Part shown: positions 25,372 through 34,144 of the stretch, piece after piece | How positions within the stretch are numbered: position 1 is the first letter of the stretch | How the letters are laid out: each line of letters begins with the position of its first letter | Program-made: the position numbers and the translations under genes | NCBI GenBank assembly: GCA_029561465.1 | Contig: JAKQIZ010000086.1 | Location: 1-51,249, forward strand | From: Deltaproteobacteria bacterium | GTDB lineage: Bacteria > Desulfobacterota > Syntrophia > Syntrophales > UBA8958 | Direction: 5' to 3' | DNA: 51,249 nt | The notes under the pieces: generated by a model | The model's input: the letters and a program-made list of their open reading frames with translations, nothing else | Told to the model about the DNA's origin: nothing | The model's database searches: none

Positions 25372-26982
25372 GTGAAAAAAGGTCTATTTATTTTACTTGT
25401 CCTGTTCCTGACGGCCTTGGCCGCCGCTCCCGCGGTGGCGGTGGACGTCAAGTTCAGCGGCAGCTACTACACGCTAGGCTGGTATGTGGACAACCCGTCG
25501 CATCTGGACAAGAACGAGGCGCCGGGGGCTGCCTCGTGGGGCACCGTGGACGCCTCACAGGCCAATTACGCCAACCGGGACGCCCGGAGTCGGCGGGGCG
25601 CCGATGCCTTTTACAGCCAGCGGTTTCGTTTGCAGACGGAATTTCAGGTAGTGGAAGGTTTGAAGCTCGTTACCCGCTTCGACGCCCTGGAGAAGCGCTG
25701 GGGTGATCAGGCCTGGGCGGGGGGCACGGGTGAGACCCAGTCCCGGACCCAGACGCCCCAGGGATCTCTCGATCCCAATGGGGTGAGACGCGGCGCCGCC
25801 AATCCCAAGGCTCAGGAAAACCTGGAATGGGAACGGGCCTATCTGGATTTCAACGTCCCCTTCGGCAAGTTTCAGGTGGGTTACATGCAGTTTCTTACCT
25901 GGGGAACGACCTTCCTGGACACGACCCTGACTTCCGCCGGCATCCGCTACCTTTACAGCCGCGGGCCCTGGCAGGCGGTGGCGGCCATCGAGAAGCGAGG
26001 GGAGTGGGTAGGCCTCAACGCGAACAACATCGGCGTGGCCAATGACGCCGACCGGGATGTGTACGATTTTGGGGCCATCTATAAATTCAAACCCGGCGAG
26101 GCGGGCATTCTCTATCAATACAGCCGGAGCGGCCAGAACAAATGGGAGCAGGGCAACGGTTATCTGACGCAGCTCAACGGCCTGTATCCCTATGCGAAGG
26201 CCACCTTCGGGAAGTTGTTCCTCGAAGGAGAGGCAATGTACGCCTTCGGTGATCTGCGATCTTACGAGAGCACCAGTGCGGCCCCCACGGGCGGTACCGC
26301 GGGCACCAACCGTCCGGGTGGGGTGAGCATCAACAATCCTGCTCAGAACGTGGGCGTCCAGGCTTTCGGGGCCTATGTCCATGGTAAGTACGATCTGAAG
26401 CCGGCCTATGTGGGGATAAAGTTCGCCTATTTGAGCGGTGACGACAACTCCAACAGCGACAAAGCGACGGGATCTATCATGCAGTCCCAGCAGATGAACC
26501 GGAGCTTCTATCCCACCCTGATCCTCTGGAACGATGACTACCAGAACAACATGGGAAACATCCAGGGCAACGTGCCCGCAGGGGCGACGGGAGCGAATCG
26601 CCGCACCGGCCAGAACTACACGATCAGCCAGAATATGGACAATGTGTGGTTCTATCAGATCTATGCCGGCGTCAAACCGATGCCCAAGATGAATCTGATG
26701 ATGGCCCTGTCCTACGCCACGGCGGACAAGAAACCGAAGAGCGACGTGGGCGCCGTGGGTTCCCCGGGTTACTACAACCCGGCGAACCGGGTGACGGAAT
26801 TCGTTTCAGACAAGTACGGGACGGAGCTCGACTTCATCGGCACCTACAAGATCTACGACAACCTCACCTACATGATCGGCATCGGCTATCTGTGGACGGG
26901 GGACTATTTCAAAGGTTACGACAACGACGCCAAGATCAGGGACAACTACCTTCTTTCGCATAAGTTGACCCTGAACTTCTAA
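25372..26982 (+). CDS. Outer-membrane porin-like beta-barrel protein
   Basis: 536 residues starting at GTG 25372, with GGAGG six bases upstream. A signal peptide (about 1-24, ending AVAVD) is followed by repeated amphipathic strands: FSGSYYTLGWYV, FRLQTEFQVVEGLKLVTRFDALE, WERAYLDFNVPFGKFQVGYM and YMIGIGYLWTGDYF. The protein ends in LTLNF, with the terminal Phe needed for barrel assembly. Gly/Asn-rich loops lie around residues 290-330 and 375-420. It lies inside the tungstate-type cluster, so it may be a dedicated outer-membrane entry route for the anion; that is an inference from position. The family is not one I can name more exactly. Confidence 0.85.
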   Translation: MKKGLFILLVLFLTALAAAPAVAVDVKFSGSYYTLGWYVDNPSHLDKNEAPGAASWGTVDASQANYANRDARSRRGADAFYSQRFRLQTEFQVVEGLKLVTRFDALEKRWGDQAWAGGTGETQSRTQTPQGSLDPNGVRRGAANPKAQENLEWERAYLDFNVPFGKFQVGYMQFLTWGTTFLDTTLTSAGIRYLYSRGPWQAVAAIEKRGEWVGLNANNIGVANDADRDVYDFGAIYKFKPGEAGILYQYSRSGQNKWEQGNGYLTQLNGLYPYAKATFGKLFLEGEAMYAFGDLRSYESTSAAPTGGTAGTNRPGGVSINNPAQNVGVQAFGAYVHGKYDLKPAYVGIKFAYLSGDDNSNSDKATGSIMQSQQMNRSFYPTLILWNDDYQNNMGNIQGNVPAGATGANRRTGQNYTISQNMDNVWFYQIYAGVKPMPKMNLMMALSYATADKKPKSDVGAVGSPGYYNPANRVTEFVSDKYGTELDFIGTYKIYDNLTYMIGIGYLWTGDYFKGYDNDAKIRDNYLLSHKLTLNF

Positions 26983-27026
26983 GAGCAGGTCCTTTGTCTG
27001 GAACGGTAGAGAATTACAAGTAAAAT

Positions 27027-27061
27027 CCGGGGCGTCGGCAAGCGGCGCCCCGGTTCGTTTT
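27027..27061 (+). terminator. Terminator or attenuator between porin gene and tupA
   Basis: CCGGGGCG (27027-27034) pairs with CGCCCCGG (27046-27053), followed by TTCGTTTT. The interrupted T-run suggests partial termination, so tupABC may be expressed at a different level from the upstream genes. Confidence 0.6.
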
Positions 27062-27155
27062 CGATCGGAAACCGGCCCCAAGTTCGGTGATTAGACAAAC
27101 CCAAAGGGCAGGTCGCCTGCCATCGACATCGAGATTCAATTAAGGAGAAATGGAA

Positions 27156-28031
27156 ATGAAAAGATATGCAAGGATTGCCATTCTGATCGCTGTATACTAT
27201 ACTTTACTCCTTCTGGCCGGAGTCGGCGGCGCCGATGCCGCCCGCAAGGCGCCGGCGAAACAGAAGAACCTCATCCTGGCCACCACGACCAGCACCCAGG
27301 ACACGGGTCTTCTGGATGTTCTGATTCCCATCTTCGAGAAGAAGACCGGCTATTTCGTCAAGACCATCGCCGTTGGTTCCGGCCAGGCCATGACCATGGG
27401 GAGTAAGGGAGAGGCGGATGTCCTGCTGGTCCATTCCCAGGCGGCGGAGAAGAAATTCATGGAGGCCGGCAATGGCGTCAATCGCCGCTTGGTCATGCAC
27501 AATGACTTCATTGTTGTAGGTCCTCCCGCGGATTCGGTGGCCCTCAAGGGAACCAAGAAGGCGACGGAGGGATTCAAAAAGATCAGCGCCGCCAATGCCC
27601 TCTTCGTGTCCCGAGGCGACAATTCCGGAACCCATGCCAAGGAGAAGGAGATCTGGAAGGCCGCGGGCATTCAGCCGGAGGGGCAGAAATGGTACCAGCA
27701 GACGGGACTCGGGATGGGACAGACCCTTAGCGTGGCCGCGGAAAAGAAGGGTTATACCCTTACCGACCGCGGCACCTATCTAGCGCTGAAGAAGAACCTT
27801 GGCATGGATAGCCTCCTCGAGGGGGATGCGGTGCTCCTCAATATCTATCATGTCATCGAGGTCAACCATGCCAAATGGCCCAAGGTGAACGCCGCCGCCG
27901 CCAAGGCCTTTGCCGATTTCATGGTGTCCAAAGAGGTCCAGAAGATCATCAAGACCTTCGGCGTGGCGAAGTTCGGATCCCCCCTGTTCTTCCCCGATGC
28001 CGGCAAGAAGGTGGAAGATCTGGGCAAATAA
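27156..28031 (+). CDS. tupA: Tungstate ABC transporter substrate-binding protein
   Basis: Periplasmic protein that captures tungstate for TupBC. Of its 291 residues, 1-29 are the signal peptide. The mature part begins with the signature TTTSTQDTGLLD (TTTST at 43-47). The second ligand element SRGDNSGTHAKEKEIW supplies the conserved arginine. The C-terminus FGVAKFGSPLFFPDAG fits the family. ATG 27156 is 8 bases after AAGGAG; an ATG at 27150 is too close to it. TupA proteins prefer tungstate over molybdate; this preference is known for the family, not shown here. Confidence 0.92.
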   Translation: MKRYARIAILIAVYYTLLLLAGVGGADAARKAPAKQKNLILATTTSTQDTGLLDVLIPIFEKKTGYFVKTIAVGSGQAMTMGSKGEADVLLVHSQAAEKKFMEAGNGVNRRLVMHNDFIVVGPPADSVALKGTKKATEGFKKISAANALFVSRGDNSGTHAKEKEIWKAAGIQPEGQKWYQQTGLGMGQTLSVAAEKKGYTLTDRGTYLALKKNLGMDSLLEGDAVLLNIYHVIEVNHAKWPKVNAAAAKAFADFMVSKEVQKIIKTFGVAKFGSPLFFPDAGKKVEDLGK

Positions 28032-28204
28032 TCTGTGGGACGCCTTTCATCTGGATATGTCGGCGCGCGAGCGGTTTTAAATCCGCCGCCGCATCCGTTC
28101 GAGCCGGGGGTGGGAGACGGGATGTTTTCAGCCGGTGAAAAAAACCGGCAAAGGGTGGATACTTTCATGTCCGTGGGGATAGCGCCGACGGGGGAGAGGC
28201 GGGA

Positions 28205-28903
28205 ATGGAGATAATACTCGCCGGGATCAAACAGGCCCTCTCCCTCCTGATCAGCTTCGACCCCGAGGTCCTGGCGATCACGTGGCTGTCCCTGAAGGTT
28301 TCGGGGACCGCCACCCTGATCAGCCTGTTTATCGGCATCGGCATTGGCACCGCCGTAGCCCTCTCCTCCTTCCCCGGGCGGCAGATTGTCGTGAGCGTCA
28401 TCAATACGGGGATGGCCCTGCCGCCTGTTGTCGTGGGCCTTTTCGTCACGATCTTTCTCTGGCGCAACGGTCCTTTCGGCTATCTGGAGATCCTCTACAC
28501 GCCCGCGGCCATCATCATCGCCCAGGCCATCATCGCCACCCCCATTGTCATGGGTATCACCCTGGCTGCCATGCAACAGTTGCCCCGGAAGCTTCGGTTG
28601 CAGATCCTGGCCCTGGGAGCGACGCGCTTTCAGATGGTCTGGCTGCTTATCAAGGAGGCCCGACTGTCCCTCATGGCCGCCGTCATGGCCGGCTTTGGAG
28701 GCGTTATCTCCGAGGTCGGGGCCTCCATCATGGTCGGCGGCAACATCAAGGGCTATACCCGTGTCCTGACCACCGCCACGGTCATGGAAACCAGCAGGGG
28801 CAATTTCGATCTCGCCATTGCCCTGGGGGTGATCCTGCTTCTCTTCGCCTTTGTCATCAACCTGGTTCTCACCCGAATCCAGCAGCGGGAACGTCCCCAA
28901 TGA
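28205..28903 (+). CDS. tupB: Tungstate ABC transporter permease
   Basis: 232-residue inner-membrane permease with about five helices and the cytoplasmic EAA loop (LALGATRFQMVWLLIKEARLSLMAAVMAGFG, ~138-168) that contacts the ATPase. The element VNTGMALPPVVVGLFV fits the TupB/ModB-like group. It starts 173 bases after tupA, and its stop overlaps the tupC start (ATGA at 28900-28903), implying coupled translation. A homodimer is expected because only one permease gene is present. Confidence 0.93.
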   Translation: MEIILAGIKQALSLLISFDPEVLAITWLSLKVSGTATLISLFIGIGIGTAVALSSFPGRQIVVSVINTGMALPPVVVGLFVTIFLWRNGPFGYLEILYTPAAIIIAQAIIATPIVMGITLAAMQQLPRKLRLQILALGATRFQMVWLLIKEARLSLMAAVMAGFGGVISEVGASIMVGGNIKGYTRVLTTATVMETSRGNFDLAIALGVILLLFAFVINLVLTRIQQRERPQ

Positions 28904-30222
28904 ACGGCGGATCGATTCTGGAGGGCAGAGACATCCAGGTGCGGCGGGGCGGCCGACTGATCCTCGATGTCGCTTCTCTGAACATCGCGGCGGGAGAGGT
29001 GCTGTCCGTGATCGGGCCCAACGGGGCGGGGAAAACGACGCTCCTTCAGGCCCTGTCGGTCCTCCTGCGGCTCAATCGAGGGGAGATTCGCTTCCGGGGC
29101 GCCCGGATCGGCGTGGATATCACCCCTCTGGATTACCGCCGGCAGTTGGCCATGGTCTTCCAGGAGGCCCTCCTCTTCGATGCGACGGTAACCGCCAATG
29201 TGGCGGCGGGACTTCGGCTCCGCGGGACTGACGCCGGGGAAGCAAAAAGGATTGTCGCCGCTAAGCTGGAGCAGTTCGGCATCAGTTCCCTTCACGACCG
29301 CTCCGCCAAGACCCTCTCCGGTGGTGAGGCCCAACGGACCAGCCTTGCCCGGGCCTTTGCCATTGGGCCGCAGATCCTTTTTCTGGACGAGCCCTTTGCC
29401 GCCCTCGATCCACCCACCCGGGAATCCCTGATCGAAGACCTCAGCCGCATCCTCCGTGAATCGGGCGCCACGGCCATCATGGCCACCCATGATCAGGGGG
29501 AGGCCCTGCGTCTTTCCGACCGGATCGCCGTGATGCATGAAGGGCGGATCGCTCAGATCGGTCCCCCGGTGGAGGTGATGAACCACCCCGTCGATGAGAG
29601 TGTGGCGGCCTTCGTGGGGGTGGAAATGATTCTTGCCGGCCGGGTCGTCCAATACGAACGGGGGACGGCCACCGTGGCCATCACGAATGATGTGGGCCCC
29701 CCGAAGTTATCTTACCCTCGGGGCAATCCTGGCGAGATACTCTCCGGGACCGGAAGGGAGAGAACGGCAGGGGAAGCGCCCGGTGAGAGATCATCGGCCT
29801 CGTTATCATCCGATGGCATGGAGATGCCGCCGGAAGCTACGGGTGGACGGATAGACGGGGAGGGTTCTTGCGTATGGGAAGACGCCGCTGTGATGGGGGG
29901 AAGGCGACGTCCCGCCACCGTGTTTCTGGAGGCCGCGGGAGAGGCGAAAGCAGGGGAGGAAGTGTTCTGCTGTATCCGCCCGGAGCACGTCACCCTCGCC
30001 AGGGGGTTGCCCCCGGGGCGGACCAGCGCTCGTAACTCCTTCCCCGCCGTCATCAACAGGATCATCCCCGCCGGCCCTTTTTACAAGCTGTACCTGGATG
30101 GCAGCCTTCCCCTGTCCGCGTACATAACCGCCCAATCCCTGGAAGAACTGGATTTGCGAATCGGGATGACGGTTACGGCTTCCTTCAAGGCCACCTCCGT
30201 CCATTTGATCCGGCGGGGATAG
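28900..30222 (+). CDS. tupC: Tungstate ABC transporter ATP-binding protein with linker insertion
   Basis: 440 residues. The ATPase domain (1-235) has Walker A GPNGAGKTT, Q-loop VFQEALLFDATV, signature LSGGEAQRTSLARA, Walker B ILFLDEPFAALD and the switch histidine in MATHDQGE. A C-terminal accessory part follows with the RPEHVTLA strand (~358) and a TOBE/Mop-like oxyanion domain (~375-440). Between residues ~265 and ~340 is an insertion rich in Gly, Ser, Glu and Arg with no visible fold, so the protein is longer than most TupC/ModC-like ATPases. The frame is open upstream inside tupB, but the ATGA overlap marks the start. Confidence 0.9.
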   Translation: MNGGSILEGRDIQVRRGGRLILDVASLNIAAGEVLSVIGPNGAGKTTLLQALSVLLRLNRGEIRFRGARIGVDITPLDYRRQLAMVFQEALLFDATVTANVAAGLRLRGTDAGEAKRIVAAKLEQFGISSLHDRSAKTLSGGEAQRTSLARAFAIGPQILFLDEPFAALDPPTRESLIEDLSRILRESGATAIMATHDQGEALRLSDRIAVMHEGRIAQIGPPVEVMNHPVDESVAAFVGVEMILAGRVVQYERGTATVAITNDVGPPKLSYPRGNPGEILSGTGRERTAGEAPGERSSASLSSDGMEMPPEATGGRIDGEGSCVWEDAAVMGGRRRPATVFLEAAGEAKAGEEVFCCIRPEHVTLARGLPPGRTSARNSFPAVINRIIPAGPFYKLYLDGSLPLSAYITAQSLEELDLRIGMTVTASFKATSVHLIRRG

Positions 30223-30236
30223 TGATCCCCCGCCGG
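30210..30236. repeat. Strong GC hairpin over the tupC stop codon
   Basis: CCGGCGGGGAT, then AGTG, then ATCCCCCGCCGG: an 11-bp stem with one bulged C that contains the end of tupC. No T-run follows. It lies between tupC and the convergent acyl-CoA dehydrogenase gene and may protect 3' ends or aid termination on either strand. Confidence 0.5.
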
Positions 30237-30352
30237 GGCCTCGCATCCCCGGTCCCGGATGCCACGGATGCCTTTGCTGGACATAAAATCCGCAATCAGG
30301 CCCAAGCCCCGCCTAACCCGTGTTCCGATCCGGTCCGGGGCTTTCCGCCCGG

Positions 30353-31603
30353 TTATTCGTAGATCTTCTCTTCCGCCGCGAAGGCCTCTTCAGCGTCCGC
30401 CTCGTGATCTCGGGGCCGGGTCCGGATCTCCTTGCCCAGGAACTCCCGGTACCACTCGTGGGCCGTGATCATGGACATTACCTCGCTCGTCCCGGTCCAG
30501 ATGCTGGCCAGGCGGATGTCCCGGTAAATCCGCTCCAGGGGGAATACATTGGTGTAACCGATGCCGCCCACGACCTGCATGGCGTTGTGGACGACCTTTT
30601 GGCAGGACTCGGTGATGAATTTCTTCGTCTCCGAGACCAGGCGCCGGATCCGGAGCATCTCCTGCCCCGTCTCCACGGCCCGGGCGGTGGTGTAGGCCAT
30701 GGACCGGCAGGCGTCGAGGAGCATTACCGCTTCGGCGACCTGGAAGCTCACCCCTTCGAAGGTGGCGATGATTTTACCGAAGGCCTTGCGCCGGGCGGTG
30801 TATTTCGTGGCGATCTCAATGGCCGGCCGGGCGGCGCCGATGGTCATCATGGCCGTTCCAAGGCGTTCCGGGATCATCATGGTGTTGAAGACGGCGTAAG
30901 CCCCGTTGACCTGGCCGACGACATTCTCCTTGGGGACCATGACATTCTTGAAGACGATGCGGGCCGTGCCGCCTCCCCGGCACCCCATGAGGCCGTAGAG
31001 ATACTTCGTTTCCACCCCGGGCCCCCGGTCCACGACAAAGGCCGTGAGGCAGTCTTGGGGTTTGGCGGCGGGATCGAAGTTGGTCCGGGCGTAAACCAGG
31101 AAATAATCCGCCCCTTCCCCGCCAACGATGAAGCGCTTCTGGCCGTTGAGAAGGTAATGGTCCCCCCGGTCCTCGGCCTTCGTAGTGGCGCCGAAGAAAT
31201 CCGAACCGCCCCGGGGCTCCGTGAGGCATTCCGCGGCGAAAATCTCTCCCCGCAGGAGGGGCCGGACATATTTTTCCTTCAGATGGTCCGTACCGTGGAG
31301 GATGATGGCATCGCAGACCAACTCCGCTCCCACGCCGAAGACGCAGGCGAACTCGTACCCCAGGGTGCCGATCTCCTCCAGAATCGCGGCGGTGGTGACC
31401 CAGTCCATCTCCCGTCCTCCCCATTGCCGGGGATACCGGCAGCCCAGCAGGTTCCGCCGTCCCGCCTCGGCGAGAAACTCCTTGGGAAAACGGATCCGGT
31501 CCTGGTCCATGTCGAGAATCATCTGGCGGGGTACCCATTTGACCAATTCCCGGGCCTCGTCCCGGATGGCCAGTTGCTCTTTGGTAAGCAGATATTCGAA
31601 CAT
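30353..31603 (-). CDS. Acyl-CoA dehydrogenase lacking the usual catalytic glutamate
   Basis: 416-residue flavoprotein of the acyl-CoA dehydrogenase family, which introduces a double bond next to a CoA thioester and passes electrons to ETF. Family landmarks: CLTEPRGGSDFFGATTKAE (FAD/substrate loop, ~126-144), RKAFGK (~272-277), QVVGGIGYTNVFPLERIYRDIR (~343-364). In medium-chain enzymes the segment after this is IYEGTSQ with the catalytic Glu; here it is IWTGTSE, with Thr370 in that place. Known exceptions include LCAD/IVD-type enzymes and the alicyclic dehydrogenases of benzoate-degrading anaerobes, which use a base elsewhere. Start ATG 31603 follows GGAG. Confidence 0.9.
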   Translation of the reverse strand: MFEYLLTKEQLAIRDEARELVKWVPRQMILDMDQDRIRFPKEFLAEAGRRNLLGCRYPRQWGGREMDWVTTAAILEEIGTLGYEFACVFGVGAELVCDAIILHGTDHLKEKYVRPLLRGEIFAAECLTEPRGGSDFFGATTKAEDRGDHYLLNGQKRFIVGGEGADYFLVYARTNFDPAAKPQDCLTAFVVDRGPGVETKYLYGLMGCRGGGTARIVFKNVMVPKENVVGQVNGAYAVFNTMMIPERLGTAMMTIGAARPAIEIATKYTARRKAFGKIIATFEGVSFQVAEAVMLLDACRSMAYTTARAVETGQEMLRIRRLVSETKKFITESCQKVVHNAMQVVGGIGYTNVFPLERIYRDIRLASIWTGTSEVMSMITAHEWYREFLGKEIRTRPRDHEADAEEAFAAEEKIYE

Positions 31604-31716
31604 CACGAACTCCTTTCCTGTAAAGCCCTCACTGTTCCCGCGGCGGGGCAGGCGGAGTATAGGGAGATGCGCGAAACCTGTCAAGGGAGGAAAAAACGAC
31701 CCCTCGGGATTTGATG

Positions 31717-31744
31717 TTGACAGCACCCGCCACTGCGGTAGAAT
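31717..31744 (+). promoter_or_regulatory. Predicted sigma-70 promoter of the DUF364 gene
   Basis: TTGACA (31717-31722), a 16-base spacer, TAGAAT (31739-31744), 24 bases before the ATG at 31769, with GGGGAG as ribosome site between them. Confidence 0.6.
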
Positions 31745-31768
31745 CAGTCGATCATAGGGGAGTCTGTT

Positions 31769-32593
31769 ATGACCATGAAAAAACCCGGCCTACTGGCCAG
31801 AAGTCTCCGCGATCTCCTCTACAAAGAGGCGCGGATCAGAACCGTCGCCGGTGTATGCATCGGCTCGACCTACATCGCCGTCCGGCTGGACGATGACGGC
31901 CTCGGCCTTGCCGCCGTGCCGGTCGCGGCATTATCCGGGCCCGAACAAGAGATGTCGTTTCCTCCGGAAGCATCCCTGCGGGGCCGGCCGGCGGCCTTCC
32001 TTCTGGACTGGCTGACTCAAAGCGATCACCCGCGGCAAAAGGCCCTCGCCCTGGCCACGGCCAATGCCCTGATCCGCCAGGATCACAGCGATTTTGACGG
32101 TGATGCCCTCGATGCATTTCATCTGACCGCTGACGACAGAGTGGTCATGGTCGGCCGCTTTACCCCCCTGATGGCGAGAATCACCGCCACTGGAGCCGCG
32201 CTGACGGTTCTGGAGAAGAACCCCGCCAAAGGAATGGTCCTTCCGGCCGAAGAGCGCCGCCGCGTTCTGGAAAGGGGAACGGTCGCAATCATTACGGCCA
32301 CCGCGATGCTGTACGACGATCTGGAAGAGATCCTCTCCGATCTCGTCCGTCCCCGCCATGTTTCCCTTTTGGGCCCCTCCACCCCCATGCTGCCCGAAAT
32401 TTTTGCCCTTACCCCGGTGACCCATTTGGGGGGAGTCAAGATTACCGATACCGACCGAGTAATGTCTATCGTCGCCGCCGGAGGAGGGACGCGGACCATG
32501 CGCCTCGGTCTGGAGATGACCAATATGGTATTGAAAAGGGGGGGCCAGGGGGATGAAATGCATGAACCATCCCCACCCCTTGTAAGGGTGTAA
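31769..32593 (+). CDS. DUF364-family protein (putative heavy-metal chelation domain)
   Basis: 274 residues. The N-terminal part (to ~110) fits the DUF4213 segment that precedes DUF364: KEARIRTVAGVCIGSTYIAVRL, ALALATANALI. The C-terminal part is the Rossmann-like DUF364 core, with DRVVMVGRFTPLMARI, GTVAIITATAMLYDDLEEIL and VSLLGPSTPMLPEIF. The family often occurs near molybdenum, tungsten or corrinoid genes and is called a putative heavy-metal chelation domain, but no reaction is established. Here it is near the tungstate locus, but with its own promoter and with the acyl-CoA dehydrogenase gene between. The last 20 residues are unstructured. Confidence 0.8.
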   Translation: MTMKKPGLLARSLRDLLYKEARIRTVAGVCIGSTYIAVRLDDDGLGLAAVPVAALSGPEQEMSFPPEASLRGRPAAFLLDWLTQSDHPRQKALALATANALIRQDHSDFDGDALDAFHLTADDRVVMVGRFTPLMARITATGAALTVLEKNPAKGMVLPAEERRRVLERGTVAIITATAMLYDDLEEILSDLVRPRHVSLLGPSTPMLPEIFALTPVTHLGGVKITDTDRVMSIVAAGGGTRTMRLGLEMTNMVLKRGGQGDEMHEPSPPLVRV

Positions 32594-32652
32594 ATATAAT
32601 TAGTGAATGAAGTCAAGAATATAAGAGACTAATTTCAGAAGTAACGCGATGG

Positions 32653-34020
32653 TCACTTCCGCAGGTTATACTTGATCATCTTCAACTGGAGGCCCTTGCG
32701 GCTCAGGCCCAACCGCTGGGCCGCCCGGGTGACGTTGCCGCCGCATTCCTCGAGGCAGCGGACCAGCATCTGGCGTTCCGCCTCCTCCGTATGGCTCCGG
32801 ATGAACTCCTTGAACTGGCTGGGTTTTTTTTCCGGCGGCAGGAGGGATTGTTCATATACGGCCTGCTTGATTTCTCCGGGGACGTCCGCCATGGCGATGG
32901 TCTGCCCCCGGGCCATGAGGACGAGTCTTTCCAAAAGGTTTTCCATCTCCCGGATGTTGCCCGGCCAGTCATAATTGATGAACAGATCCAGGACGTCGTC
33001 TTCCAGACCCTGGATGTCCCGGCCGAGCTTCTTACGGAACCGGTCCACAAAATACGCGATCAGCGTGGGGATGTCGTCCCGCCGCTCCCGCAGGGCGGGC
33101 AGGTGAATGGGCAGGACATTGAGGCGGTAGAAGAGGTCCTCCCGGAAACGCCCCTCCTTGACGTCCTGAAAGAGGTTCCGGTTGGTGGCCGTGATGAGGC
33201 GCACGTCCACCTTGATCGTCTTGAGTCCCCCGACCCGCTCGAAGGTCTGCTCCTGGATGACCCGCAGGAGCTTCACCTGCATCTCCTTGGGCAGTTCCCC
33301 TACTTCGTCGAGAAAGAGGGTGCCCTTGTGAGCCAGCTCGAAACGTCCCGGCTTGGTCACCACCGCCCCGGTGAACGCCCCCTTTTCATAGCCGAATAGC
33401 TCACTTTCCATGAGGTTTTCCGCAATGGCCGCACAGTTGATCTTGATAAGGGGGTTGCCTTTCCGCGGGCTGTTGATGTGGATGGCGTTGGCGATGAGTT
33501 CCTTGCCCGTTCCCGTCTCGCCGGAGATGAGGATGGTGGTGGTTGTCGGGGCCACCCGCTTGATGGTCTCGAAGATCTCCTGCATCGGCTCGCTGGCGCC
33601 GACGATGCCATAGCGGTCGATTTCGTCGGCGCCGGCGACAAATTCCTCGTCGCTCAGCCGGCGCGTCTTGATGGCCTTGAGAACTACGTTTTTCAGTTCA
33701 TCCTGCTCGAAGGGCTTGGTTACGTAATCGAACGCCCCTTTCTTCAGAGCGTCCACCGCCGTGGCCACCGTTCCGTGGGCGGTGATCATGATTACGGGGA
33801 CCGCCGGATAGTCGGCCGCCACCCGCTCCAGAAGGCCCATGCCGTCCAGGTTGGGCATCTTGAGATCCGTGACGACCACGTCGATGTCGTCATCAGCCAG
33901 AACCTTGAGGGCCTCGCGGCCGTCCGGGGCGGTGAATACCTCGTAACCTTCCTTTTTCAGCATGGCCCGGAGGACCACCTGCATGTTGATTTCGTCGTCG
34001 ACAACCAGAATCCTGTTCAT
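32653..34020 (-). CDS. Sigma-54-dependent response regulator, NtrC type
   Basis: 455 residues in the NtrC/AtoC order: receiver domain (1-120) with Asp52 as phosphoacceptor in VVTDLKMPNLDG and Lys in YVTKPF; AAA+ domain (~140-380) with Walker A GETGTGKE, the sigma-54 contact loop GAFTGAV and Walker B LFLDEVGELP; and a Fis-type HTH at the C-terminus (GGNVTRAAQRLGLSRKGLQ). It activates transcription by the sigma-54 polymerase when phosphorylated. Its kinase lies 124 bases upstream on the same strand. Targets are not evident; no -24/-12 promoter stood out nearby. Confidence 0.95.
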   Translation of the reverse strand: MNRILVVDDEINMQVVLRAMLKKEGYEVFTAPDGREALKVLADDDIDVVVTDLKMPNLDGMGLLERVAADYPAVPVIMITAHGTVATAVDALKKGAFDYVTKPFEQDELKNVVLKAIKTRRLSDEEFVAGADEIDRYGIVGASEPMQEIFETIKRVAPTTTTILISGETGTGKELIANAIHINSPRKGNPLIKINCAAIAENLMESELFGYEKGAFTGAVVTKPGRFELAHKGTLFLDEVGELPKEMQVKLLRVIQEQTFERVGGLKTIKVDVRLITATNRNLFQDVKEGRFREDLFYRLNVLPIHLPALRERRDDIPTLIAYFVDRFRKKLGRDIQGLEDDVLDLFINYDWPGNIREMENLLERLVLMARGQTIAMADVPGEIKQAVYEQSLLPPEKKPSQFKEFIRSHTEEAERQMLVRCLEECGGNVTRAAQRLGLSRKGLQLKMIKYNLRK

Positions 34021-34144
34021 CCCCTCGCCTTGGCAGCTTTGTATTATCGATTATAATCGTCCCTATTATTTATCTCTAAAAGGACGTTTTGACCAGCCCG
34101 CAATCCCTCATGGGGTCGGGAAGAAAGGCCGCCCGGCGGGAGCG

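Noticed and set aside
28282-28899. Upstream extension of the tupC frame through tupB
   Set aside because: The extension is His/Arg/Pro-rich, overlaps tupB entirely, and the ATGA junction gives a normal tupC start.
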